From Acidobacteria bacterium CG_4_9_14_3_um_filter_49_7 (GTDB taxonomy: Bacteria > Acidobacteriota > Holophagae > Thermotomaculales > Thermotomaculaceae): a stretch of DNA of 5,053 nt. Position 1 is the first letter of the stretch, and each line of letters starts with the position of its first letter. The translations under genes were made by a program, and so were the position numbers. Below are positions 1 to 5,053 of this stretch, one piece after another. The DNA lies in the NCBI GenBank assembly GCA_002789615.1, contig PFTO01000065.1:1790-6842 (forward strand), read 5' to 3'. The notes below the pieces were generated by a model. It was not told the origin of the DNA. It worked only from the letters and a program-made list of their open reading frames with translations, and did not search any database.

Positions 1-636
1 ATCCGCAATCCACATCGCATAGCGGGTCACCCGCCGGGTATGACCCGCCGTATATCTGTCGCGCTTTTCGATTGCATCCGCCAGTGCCAGTGCCGTTTCC
101 ATAAAGGTCTGTTCCAACTCCTTAAACAGTTTTGCATTTACCAGTGCGGTTGCAATGGGAATACACATCATTTCCACTGAGCGCAAATCACGACCGGAAA
201 ACACGCCGCCGTTTTTCTTGTTGATCAGCTGAACAACTCCCACCACCTTTCCCCGAAACAAAAGCGGCACGGAAAGAATGGATTTTGTCTGAAAATTGGT
301 CCTTACATCCACCTTAAAAGACCAGAGTCCTGAGTTTTCAGCATCCTCAATGATAACAGGGGCTGCCGTCTTGGCTGTGTGACCTGCGACACCTTCTCCT
401 ATTTTCAGCCTGATTTCTTCTACACATTCCCGGTCACCCCCACTGAATACACGAAAAAAAAGCTCTCCTTTCTCCTCATCCAATTCCCAGATAGAGCTTC
501 TTTCCGCTTCCAGGGTCTCTTCCAGATAAGACATAGCATTCAGAAGGATAAAATCCAGTTCCAGAGAAGCATTCAACTTCTCCCAGATGGTCAGTAGTCT
601 TTCATAAAAATCCGGGCCAAGCCCTTCAATCTTCAT
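1..636 (-). CDS. GAF + HD-GYP domain protein, probable cyclic-di-GMP phosphodiesterase (C-terminus beyond the left edge)
   Basis: The first 212 residues are present; the gene continues past base 1. After a short helical N-terminus, residues about 25-170 read as a GAF sensory domain, with the usual core (SILSVPLLFRGKVVGVVQL, then INKK, a glycine turn, FSGRDL) and helices at both ends. From about residue 178 the start of an HD-GYP domain follows: ALADAIEKRDRYTAGHTRRV matches the family's first helix and includes its first conserved His (H199). The later HD, HH and GYP motifs lie outside, so activity cannot be judged. By family, HD-GYP proteins hydrolyse cyclic di-GMP in the cytoplasm, with the GAF domain as input. 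No receiver domain or membrane segment is seen. The ATG at 636 was chosen because the GAF-flanking helix begins soon after it. It lies inside the end of the upstream gene in another frame, with no clear ribosome site, so coupled translation is likely. Confidence 0.9.
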   Translation of the reverse strand, partial: MKIEGLGPDFYERLLTIWEKLNASLELDFILLNAMSYLEETLEAERSSIWELDEEKGELFFRVFSGGDRECVEEIRLKIGEGVAGHTAKTAAPVIIEDAENSGLWSFKVDVRTNFQTKSILSVPLLFRGKVVGVVQLINKKNGGVFSGRDLRSVEMMCIPIATALVNAKLFKELEQTFMETALALADAIEKRDRYTAGHTRRVTRYAMWIAD

Positions 637-1414
637 AATCGCGGTACCAGCCAGGCAGCGCTCCTGAAGTACGAGCCTCTTCCAGCAGACTTTTCTTATT
701 CTCTTTCAGCTTTTGAAGTTGAAGTTCTCCCTTGTCAATTAGCTTTTGCAAGTCCTGCATTTTACCTGCCAGTCTTCTCTTCTCCATCTCATCGTCTGTC
801 TGAAGACGCTGTGAAGCCATTGCATTCATCTTGGATTGCATCTTCTTCAGGTTCTTTTGAACACCTGCCTGCAATTCCCTGTTCGCCTGAAATTTTCCAC
901 GCCAGTATTCTTCTGTCCGACCCTTGTCATCCGTAGGACCTCCCGGCCTGTCATCCCCCTCAACAGCGGATGATGCGTTGGTGGTTCGACTATTTTCTTC
1001 TTGCATAACCCCTGCGGCGCTTGATTCCGTCTCTTCTGCAGTTACCTCATTCGTTACACTTTTCTTCACTGTCTCATTGGTGATTACCAGTGGCACTTTT
1101 TCCACTCCGGTTGCAGGAACTGGAGTTATGGGGACCGCTTTCCGAGCAGCGTCCGGAACATCCCTTTGGACCTGAATAACCGGCTTTTGGGGAGCCAGCT
1201 TCTTCTCATTTGCCGCTTTTGTCGCAATTGCATCCACAAAACGCACGGGGAAAATAATCCTTTTACCCCTTACGGTCTCCGCAGTTACCTGCTTTCCAGA
1301 AAGATCCGGTTTTTTTGCCAATTCCAGCACCGCACCGTTTGTCAGAACCAGTTTATACGCGCCAAAACCCGGCACCATCATGAACAACATTAAGAAAACA
1401 AATAGTCTTTTCAT
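626..1414 (-). CDS. Exported coiled-coil protein with small N-terminal beta module, function unknown
   Basis: This protein has 262 residues. Residues 1-19 form a signal peptide: MKR, then a hydrophobic run, with probable cleavage near G18/A19. There is no lipobox cysteine. Residues 20-65 look like a small beta module (YKLVLTNGAVLEL, then GKRIIFPVRFVDAI), resembling the short strand repeats in envelope proteins that hold phrases such as 'LxNGxxLE'. Residues 70-165 are low complexity, rich in Pro, Thr, Val, Ala and Glu, and probably disordered. Residues 168-250 are a Lys/Glu/Gln-rich coiled coil, and the tail ends ALPGWYRDYED. Similar layouts are known to me as uncharacterised acidobacterial secreted proteins; this is memory, not a search. 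A clean AGGAGG lies six bases before the ATG, which fixes the start. The last 11 bases overlap the start of the GAF/HD-GYP gene. A structural role in the periplasm, perhaps spanning layers by the coiled coil, is inference only. Confidence 0.82.
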   Translation of the reverse strand: MKRLFVFLMLFMMVPGFGAYKLVLTNGAVLELAKKPDLSGKQVTAETVRGKRIIFPVRFVDAIATKAANEKKLAPQKPVIQVQRDVPDAARKAVPITPVPATGVEKVPLVITNETVKKSVTNEVTAEETESSAAGVMQEENSRTTNASSAVEGDDRPGGPTDDKGRTEEYWRGKFQANRELQAGVQKNLKKMQSKMNAMASQRLQTDDEMEKRRLAGKMQDLQKLIDKGELQLQKLKENKKSLLEEARTSGALPGWYRDYED

Positions 1415-1419
1415 CGTTT

Positions 1420-1426
1420 CCCTCCT
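1420..1426 (-). promoter_or_regulatory. Ribosome binding site of the coiled-coil protein gene
   Basis: On the minus strand the bases read AGGAGGG, six bases before the ATG at 1414 counted from AGGAGG. This is a full match to the Shine-Dalgarno core and decides the start. A second AGGAGGG copy lies at 1457-1451 in the same leader, but no start codon follows it at useful distance. Confidence 0.8.
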
Positions 1427-1479
1427 GGAAAAGAACAGCCGTAACAGCTACCCTCCTCATTCATCTATTATCTGAAATT

Positions 1480-1488
1480 ATTGTACCA
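1480..1488 (-). promoter_or_regulatory. Possible extended -10 promoter for the leftward pair
   Basis: Minus-strand bases read TGGTACAAT, that is TG, one base, then TACAAT (five of six to TATAAT). The TG is the extended -10 element, which in sigma-70 promoters can make up for a poor -35. No good -35 is seen 16-18 bases upstream (for example GCGTGT). Transcription would begin near 1473 and give a leader of about 60 bases before the ATG at 1414. Confidence 0.35.
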
Positions 1489-1517
1489 TATTCCTGAATT
1501 GGACACGCACCGAGGCC

Positions 1518-1533
1518 AGTTTCGGTTGAAACT
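1518..1533. repeat. Inverted repeat in the divergent spacer, possible operator
   Basis: AGTTTC (1518-1523), spacer GGTT, GAAACT (1528-1533): six of six bases are complementary. It lies about 30 bases upstream of the possible leftward -10 and about 50 bases before the peptidase start, a place where one regulator could act on both genes. There is no U-rich run, so it is not a terminator. A repeat this short can arise by chance. Confidence 0.3.
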
Positions 1534-1572
1534 TTGTAATCATAGAACTCGTAGCATTCATTATAAAAATCT

Positions 1573-1578
1573 GGGGGG
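1573..1578 (+). promoter_or_regulatory. Ribosome binding site of the M1 peptidase gene (run of six G)
   Basis: Six consecutive G bases lie six bases before the ATG at 1585. They can pair with the pyrimidine-rich end of 16S rRNA in several registers, but the match is weaker than the AGGAGG sites of the neighbouring genes. The position supports the ATG at 1585, which also begins a good signal peptide. Confidence 0.6.
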
Positions 1579-1584
1579 ATTTTC

Positions 1585-3531
1585 ATGAAAAAAATGATTC
1601 TGATCCTGATTGTGGCCAGCTTGCCAGCATTGGCACTGGACTACAACATCTCCATCACATTGAATCCCAAAGGGGAAAATATATCCGGCACGGAGACAAT
1701 CGTCTGGCAAAATACCAGCGATACCGCTACAGATATTTTGCCGCTACATCTCTACATGAACGCCTTTTCCAACAACCGTTCTGTTTTTGCTGTGGAATCC
1801 GGAGGGAAACACAGGGGAAACCGAATGGACGAAAAAGAGACAAAAGGATTCGGATATTGCAAAGTGACTGGAATCCTTCTGAACGGTGAAAATGCCATGG
1901 ATACATTCCGGTATATTTCCGACATTCCCGATGCGGAATCCCTGGGTCTCTGCTGGAAAGACGAAGTGACGAAGACGATAAAACCGGATAGAACAATTGG
2001 AATTATCCAGCTTTCCAAACCGCTGCAACCCGGTGAAAGTGTCACATTGAAAATTACATTTGAAACAAAATTTCCCCGTGTTTTCGCCAGGACGGGATAC
2101 TGGCAGACATTTTTCATGGCAGGCCAATGGTATCCTAAACTTGCCGTTTTTCAGGGAGCCAAGGGATGGAATTGCCACCTCTTCCACTACAATAGCGAGT
2201 TTTTCGCAGACTTTGCCCACTATACTGTATCCCTCACCGTTCCCCAAAACTACGTAGTCGGTGCAACCGGTTACCTGGAGAATGAAACGAATACCGGCAA
2301 CACAAAAACACTTACTTTTGCGGTTGACAATGTCCATGATTTCGCCTGGACGGCATGGGACCACTGGAAAGTGGCCACGGACACGTGGAAACACGTCAAG
2401 TTGTTTCTCTTGTACCCGCCGGGGCATGAAGGAACAGTCCAACGTCAAATCGAAGCGCTTAAGGCAGGCCTTTCGGGTTACGCTGAGCTCTGCGGTGAAG
2501 ACTATCCCTACAAGAAATTCACTCTGGTGGACCCTCCCATGCAGGCAGCCGGTGCCGGTGGCATGGAATACCCCATGCTGGTCACGGGAATGTTTCCATC
2601 CACTTTGCTTCCAGCCGGAGTCCGGATTCCTGAAATGGTGATCGTTCATGAATTCGGACACAATTATTTTTATGGAATGCTGGCATCCAATGAGTTTGAA
2701 AACGCCTGGATGGATGAGGGAATGAATTCCTTTGCTACCGCCTATGCCATGGAACGACACTACAAGTATGACGTGGATTTTCCATTTCTGAAAATGGACG
2801 GGTTTGACGAGGCAAGGATGGGGTTTGCGTCTTACAAAGGCCCGGATTTTCCGGGAAAGGCAGCATGGGAATTCTCCCCTGCCGGTGGATACAGTAATCT
2901 GAGCTACAACAAACCCACCATCTACTTTCGGACACTGGAGAATATGCTGGGAAGGGAAAAGTTCCTGCAGATATTCCACACCTATTTTGCCAGGTACAAG
3001 TTCAAACACCCCACCCCGAATGATTTCCTCAGTGTGGTGAAAGAAATCGGTGGTGAACAGGCAGAAGATTTCGTTCGAAGGATGCTCTATACACGTGACA
3101 TAATTGATTACGCAGTCACCAGGGCCACTTCCAGAAAAACACCGCGTTTTCTCGGACTGAAAGATTTTAAGCCCATTCCTGAAACAAAGAAGGACAAAAA
3201 GAAAGAAAAAAGAAAGTATGAGAATACAATCATAGTGGAAAATCGGGGGGACTTCCGATATCCCGTCACCGTAGTTGCCACTATGAAGGATGGTTCCAGG
3301 CAGGAATTCGAATGGGACGGCTGTGGTGGCTGGCACCGGTTCGCTTTTGAGAGCATGTCTCCAATGACAGTTGCAATTGTGGATCCGGACCGGATCTATG
3401 CCTGCGATATCTCTCTCAAAAACAACGCGATTACCCTGCAACCCCGGACTGGCAGCAGTATGACCAAACTGGCGCTTACCATCTCCCAGTTCGTTCAGAT
3501 GGTTTTCAACATTACTTCTCTGTCCATTTAG
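1585..3531 (+). CDS. Secreted zinc metallopeptidase, family M1 (aminopeptidase N-like)
   Basis: This 648-residue protein has a signal peptide at residues 1-17 (MKK, hydrophobic run, cut after ALA), so it works outside the cytoplasm. An N-terminal beta domain (about 20-225) starts with the usual M1 opening (YNISITLNPKGENISGTETI). The catalytic domain holds GAGGMEYP at 323-330, the GXMEN-type exopeptidase loop with Tyr for Asn, and HEFGH at 355-359 followed after 18 residues by E378. That gives zinc ligands H355, H359 and E378 and general base E356. Y441, in YNKPTIYFRTLE, fits the transition-state tyrosine, so the enzyme should be active. By family it would remove N-terminal residues from peptides; its real substrate is unknown. 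A Lys-rich link (about 535-544) leads to a small C-terminal beta domain (about 546-615) and a hydrophobic tail. It is shorter than classical PepN (about 870 residues) and lacks its long helical C-terminal domain. It forms an operon with the next gene. Confidence 0.95.
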   Translation: MKKMILILIVASLPALALDYNISITLNPKGENISGTETIVWQNTSDTATDILPLHLYMNAFSNNRSVFAVESGGKHRGNRMDEKETKGFGYCKVTGILLNGENAMDTFRYISDIPDAESLGLCWKDEVTKTIKPDRTIGIIQLSKPLQPGESVTLKITFETKFPRVFARTGYWQTFFMAGQWYPKLAVFQGAKGWNCHLFHYNSEFFADFAHYTVSLTVPQNYVVGATGYLENETNTGNTKTLTFAVDNVHDFAWTAWDHWKVATDTWKHVKLFLLYPPGHEGTVQRQIEALKAGLSGYAELCGEDYPYKKFTLVDPPMQAAGAGGMEYPMLVTGMFPSTLLPAGVRIPEMVIVHEFGHNYFYGMLASNEFENAWMDEGMNSFATAYAMERHYKYDVDFPFLKMDGFDEARMGFASYKGPDFPGKAAWEFSPAGGYSNLSYNKPTIYFRTLENMLGREKFLQIFHTYFARYKFKHPTPNDFLSVVKEIGGEQAEDFVRRMLYTRDIIDYAVTRATSRKTPRFLGLKDFKPIPETKKDKKKEKRKYENTIIVENRGDFRYPVTVVATMKDGSRQEFEWDGCGGWHRFAFESMSPMTVAIVDPDRIYACDISLKNNAITLQPRTGSSMTKLALTISQFVQMVFNITSLSI

Positions 3532-3535
3532 GAGG
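3530..3535 (+). promoter_or_regulatory. Ribosome binding site of the membrane-protein gene, overlapping the upstream stop
   Basis: AGGAGG is a full Shine-Dalgarno match five bases before the ATG at 3541. Its first two bases are the last two of the peptidase stop codon TAG. Ribosomes ending on the peptidase gene are therefore in place to re-initiate, which supports co-expression. Confidence 0.85.
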
Positions 3536-3540
3536 AAGCC

Positions 3541-4305
3541 ATGCAAACACTAAAATCTGTTTTGAAAGAGCATAAGTTGGTCACCATACTATACCTTCAG
3601 GAACTGGCCCTTTTCCTCATCGTTTTCATTCCACTCGCTGTGTGGTTCCATTCGCAGATATCCCGAAACTACTTCGGTACCACTCTTTCAGTCGATTTTT
3701 TGTTTGAAGTCCTCACAAAAGGTGGGGCACCCGTTGTTGCCGCACTCTTCATTGCGTTGATTCTATTTCTCTTTATCCTCTTCAGAATTTACCTGATGGG
3801 AGGAATCTTTGATGCCCTGATGGGAAAATATTCCGGTCTTCCACGCCTGATGTCTGAAGGCGCCACAAATTTTTTCCGTTTCTGGTTATTGTTTATGGTT
3901 TACAGTGTCCCATTACTGATACTCTCGGGAATTGTCGGAAAATTCACCGGATATTTGGCCTCTCATTCACCAAACCAAGCCATGCCCGTGATCATGATGA
4001 TTGCAAATCACACAACCGCAATCCTGCTCTTAGTCCTGTTTTCCTTCTGGCACACGACAGCACGCTTCAAAACCCTCGTGAACCGCAGAATAAAGTTCAG
4101 CCTTTCAATACAGGGAAAGCCTTTTCTATGGTTTGCCTGGTACCAACTCATTTCGGTGACATTTCTGGTTGTCTTTGCGGGGCTGAGCGTTATCCTGCTG
4201 ACCCGGGCCGGCACCCTTCTGATGATTGCCGGTTTTCTCCTGATGCAAATCGGACTATATGGACGGAACCTGTTTAAACTGGCATCGTACAAATTACTGA
4301 GCTGA
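3541..4305 (+). CDS. Six-helix inner-membrane protein, function unknown, in operon with the M1 peptidase
   Basis: This protein has 254 residues and no signal peptide. Six hydrophobic segments are visible at about 17-37, 64-86, 111-133, 148-170, 197-220 and 222-241, separated by short loops with basic residues (FRIY, HTTARFKTLVNRR, GRNLFKLASYK). The positively charged loops after segments 2, 4 and 6, together with a short N-terminus carrying Lys and Arg-like charge, favour both ends lying in the cytoplasm. No catalytic motif, nucleotide-binding site or transporter signature is recognised. The layout recalls uncharacterised membrane proteins found next to M1 peptidases in acidobacteria, but this is memory and was not checked. 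The start follows the peptidase stop by only nine bases with an AGGAGG site, so the two are almost surely one transcript. A role in anchoring, transporting or handling products of the secreted peptidase is a guess from this linkage. Confidence 0.85.
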   Translation: MQTLKSVLKEHKLVTILYLQELALFLIVFIPLAVWFHSQISRNYFGTTLSVDFLFEVLTKGGAPVVAALFIALILFLFILFRIYLMGGIFDALMGKYSGLPRLMSEGATNFFRFWLLFMVYSVPLLILSGIVGKFTGYLASHSPNQAMPVIMMIANHTTAILLLVLFSFWHTTARFKTLVNRRIKFSLSIQGKPFLWFAWYQLISVTFLVVFAGLSVILLTRAGTLLMIAGFLLMQIGLYGRNLFKLASYKLLS

Positions 4306-4460
4306 ATTAAAAGATAAGGGGAAGGAAAGTAGGGACAAGGTTGAGGTTGAGGGTAAGTAAAGAATGGGAAAGGGGAAGGTTCGCTATTTTCTTCCCCTTT
4401 CCTCACACGCTCCCACCCCGACTTCGACTCTGTAAATCCGCAGTTGGCGGAAAACCGGGG
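4306..4460. other. Intergenic stretch after the peptidase operon, purine-rich then pyrimidine-rich
   Basis: Bases 4306-4379 are almost all purine with a few T, including a tandem GGTTGA GGTTGA. Bases 4391-4430 are pyrimidine-rich. Together they form the long hairpin listed separately. No credible gene is seen on either strand, and the hairpin is not followed by a run of T, so it is not a typical intrinsic terminator. Confidence 0.6.
4335..4433 (+). repeat. Long imperfect hairpin in the 3' region of the peptidase operon
   Basis: The inner stem is GGAAAGGGGAAG (4367-4378) with CTTCCCCTTTCC (4391-4402), 12 perfect pairs around a 12-base loop. After an internal loop of 11 bases on each side, an outer stem joins 4339-4354 to 4415-4429. 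It has 15 pairs with A4350 bulged, and four of these pairs are G-U type. Past one mismatch, three more pairs (4335-4337 with 4431-4433) extend it. G-U pairs hold only in rightward RNA; in the opposite strand they become A-C mismatches. It begins about 30 bases after the membrane-protein stop. Possible roles are protection of the mRNA 3' end, a palindromic repeat element, or a weak terminator. Confidence 0.6.
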
Positions 4461-4489
4461 TTGACAAAATGCCCAACCGGCACTATTAT
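4461..4489 (+). promoter_or_regulatory. Strong sigma-70-type promoter for the rightmost gene or a small RNA
   Basis: A full-consensus -35, TTGACA (4461-4466), is followed after exactly 17 bases by TATTAT (4484-4489), five of six to TATAAT. Transcription would start near 4496. The -35 lies within an inverted repeat, GGTTG (4459-4463), ten bases, CAACC (4474-4478), which could be an operator. Confidence 0.75.
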
Positions 4490-4495
4490 AGTTAT

Positions 4496-4559
4496 CAGGT
4501 AGAAATACCTCCTTGCAATTGGCAGGTTTAACCTGCCTTTTTTTTCTGAAAGGGGTCAT
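4496..4559 (+). promoter_or_regulatory. Structured 5' leader with possible attenuator or ribosome-site switch
   Basis: The predicted leader begins with AGGTA-GAAA-TACCT (4497-4510), a 5-bp hairpin capped by a GNRA-type tetraloop. ACCTCCTT (4507-4514) overlaps its 3' arm and equals the anti-Shine-Dalgarno core of bacterial 16S rRNA. Then comes an intrinsic terminator (4521-4545), and the gene's own ribosome site AAAGGGG (4549-4555) four bases before the ATG. ACCTCCTT can pair with AAAGGGGT (4549-4556) with one mismatch and one G-U pair, and this pairing excludes the first hairpin. I recognise no known riboswitch class. The parts are seen directly; the switching is inference. Confidence 0.45.
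4521..4545 (+). terminator. Intrinsic terminator lying between promoter and start codon
   Basis: GGCAGGT (4521-4527), loop TTA, ACCTGCC (4531-4537): seven perfect pairs, five of them G-C, followed directly by eight T (4538-4545). This is a textbook rho-independent terminator for rightward transcription. It stands about 25 bases after the predicted start of the local transcript and only 14 bases before the next ATG. It could therefore end a short RNA, attenuate the downstream gene, or catch read-through from the peptidase operon. Confidence 0.85.
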
Positions 4560-5053
4560 ATGAATCTTTTAAACGCATTGACGGAACAGGAAAAGTCTTA
4601 TTTTCTGCTACTTAACTCTATGCGTAAGCAGGAACCCAACGAAAAAGGATTCTCTTTTGTTCAGACCATTGTCCAATTCTCATCCTCCCCTATTCTACTT
4701 TCCTTAATTGTTTCCTGCCCCAAGTGGTACCATACTGTAGAAATAAAGGAAGCTCTGATCGAGAATGATGTTATCCCCTCAAATTTCGCCACCTACCTGC
4801 GCAAGGTCCTCGGCGTAGTTGATATGTTTCGTGAACTGGGCATTACGGACAGCGCCGCCAGGGCCACGCTGATGAAAGAAGCCCGCAACGAGATCACCAG
4901 CCTTCGGGAAACAGACCGTGAATTCCTTAAGAAGCTTATCTCAGGGAAGGCGGAGTACGGTCCCTGCGGAGAATCGGATGAGGCATTTGAAATACGTGTA
5001 GAACGAACCCACCAGGACATTTTTCTTACCGACCAATCCTTTTCCTTCACAGG
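4560..5053 (+). CDS. Hypothetical helical protein (C-terminus beyond the right edge)
   Basis: The first 164 residues are present and no stop is reached by base 5053. The ATG at 4560 was chosen because GGGG (4552-4555) lies four bases upstream and a strong promoter precedes it. There is no signal peptide and no membrane segment apart from one moderately hydrophobic helix (about 44-52, PILLSLIVS), so the protein is probably cytoplasmic. Residues 1-130 read as successive amphipathic helices. The stretch from about 59 to 115, with an 'IENDVIPSNFATYLRKVL' helix pair followed by 'DMFRELGI' and a helix of Ala and Arg, faintly recalls the NPxTPxxVALxxLxxL-type helical repeats of uncharacterised regulatory proteins. 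I would not assign a family on this. Residues 133-164 turn into a polar, more strand-like region that may open a second domain. Codon use resembles the neighbours, and no sign of transfer is seen. Confidence 0.75.
   Translation, partial: MNLLNALTEQEKSYFLLLNSMRKQEPNEKGFSFVQTIVQFSSSPILLSLIVSCPKWYHTVEIKEALIENDVIPSNFATYLRKVLGVVDMFRELGITDSAARATLMKEARNEITSLRETDREFLKKLISGKAEYGPCGESDEAFEIRVERTHQDIFLTDQSFSFT

Larger units (their letters stand above)
1415..1584. other. Divergent intergenic region
   Basis: This 170-base spacer separates the leftward coiled-coil gene from the rightward peptidase gene, so it must hold start signals for both. It contains the leftward ribosome site and possible promoter, and an inverted repeat at 1518-1533. 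It also holds the rightward ribosome site at 1573-1578. I could not find a convincing rightward promoter. TTGAAA at 1526-1531 has no -10 partner at 15-19 bases, and TATAAA at 1562-1567 lies so close to the ribosome site that the transcript would begin within it. No small gene is apparent. Confidence 0.7.

Noticed and set aside
379..597. A 72-codon rightward open frame
   Set aside because: It lies opposite the GAF domain, which is well supported by its motifs.
924..1393. Two rightward open frames antisense to the coiled-coil protein gene
   Set aside because: They are shadows of a gene with a signal peptide and a strong ribosome site, and their own products have no recognisable features.
1526..1567. 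A rightward promoter for the peptidase operon from TTGAAA or TATAAA
   Set aside because: TTGAAA has no -10 within 15-19 bases. TATAAA has no -35 and would start transcription inside the ribosome site. The true promoter may not follow the sigma-70 pattern.
1744..3546. A 600-codon open frame antisense to the M1 peptidase gene
   Set aside because: It is almost exactly opposite a gene with complete catalytic motifs. Its translation is rich in Cys, His and Phe with no domain, signal peptide or ribosome site. It is open only because the peptidase rarely uses the codons that would give stops in that frame.
4367..4402. The inner 12-bp stem as an intrinsic terminator of the peptidase operon
   Set aside because: No T run follows the stem; the next bases are TCACACGC. 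The 12-base loop is also long for a terminator.
4496..4545. A known short riboswitch such as preQ1 or fluoride
   Set aside because: The conserved bases of those classes are not present. There is only a simple hairpin, a short CU-rich link and the terminator.
4008..4559. A 183-codon leftward open frame across the end of the membrane-protein gene and the hairpin spacer
   Set aside because: Its sequence simply reads the purine-rich hairpin arms as Pro, Phe and Ser runs, and half of it is antisense to a clear membrane protein. No ribosome site precedes its start.
4793..5050. An 85-codon leftward open frame near the right edge
   Set aside because: It is antisense to the partial rightward gene, which has a promoter, ribosome site and steady helical character. 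The leftward product is a Ser/Arg-rich shadow.

Overview
The window looks like ordinary chromosome from a Gram-negative-type bacterium with mid-range base composition. The best guess is Acidobacteriota or a related lineage. Three things suggest this, all from family memory and not from a search: a secreted M1 peptidase of the kind with an HEFGH motif and GGMEYP in place of GAMEN, a membrane-protein partner gene directly behind it, and a secreted protein built as a small beta module, a low-complexity linker and a C-terminal coiled coil ending in a GWYR-type tail. No tRNA, rRNA, CRISPR array, insertion sequence or phage gene is visible.

Layout. The left part (1-1414) is read leftwards. An exported coiled-coil protein (1414-626) overlaps by 11 bases the start of a GAF + HD-GYP signalling protein (636 to beyond the left edge, a probable cyclic-di-GMP phosphodiesterase). 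A divergent spacer (1415-1584) holds a possible extended -10 promoter for the leftward pair and a 6-bp inverted repeat. The middle part (1585-4305) is a rightward two-gene operon. It encodes a secreted zinc metallopeptidase of family M1 with all catalytic residues present, followed after 9 bases by a six-helix inner-membrane protein of unknown function. The perfect AGGAGG ribosome site of the second gene overlaps the stop codon of the first.

The spacer 4306-4559 is the most structured part. First comes a long imperfect hairpin (about 4335-4433) rich in G-U pairs that work only in rightward RNA. Next is a near-consensus sigma-70 promoter (TTGACA, 17 bases, TATTAT at 4461-4489). The predicted transcript begins with a 5-bp hairpin capped by GAAA, then an ACCTCCTT octamer equal to the anti-Shine-Dalgarno core of 16S rRNA, then a textbook intrinsic terminator (4521-4545), all before the ribosome site and ATG (4560) of the next gene. 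That gene runs off the right edge and encodes an unrecognised helical protein. The leader could be an attenuator, a translational switch or a small RNA of about 50 bases.

How the genes work together: the two leftward genes couple an envelope protein to a cyclic-di-GMP enzyme, and the two rightward genes couple a periplasmic or secreted peptidase to a membrane protein. Both links are inferred from gene order only. Apart from the leader and the hairpin, nothing here clearly points to a previously undescribed system.
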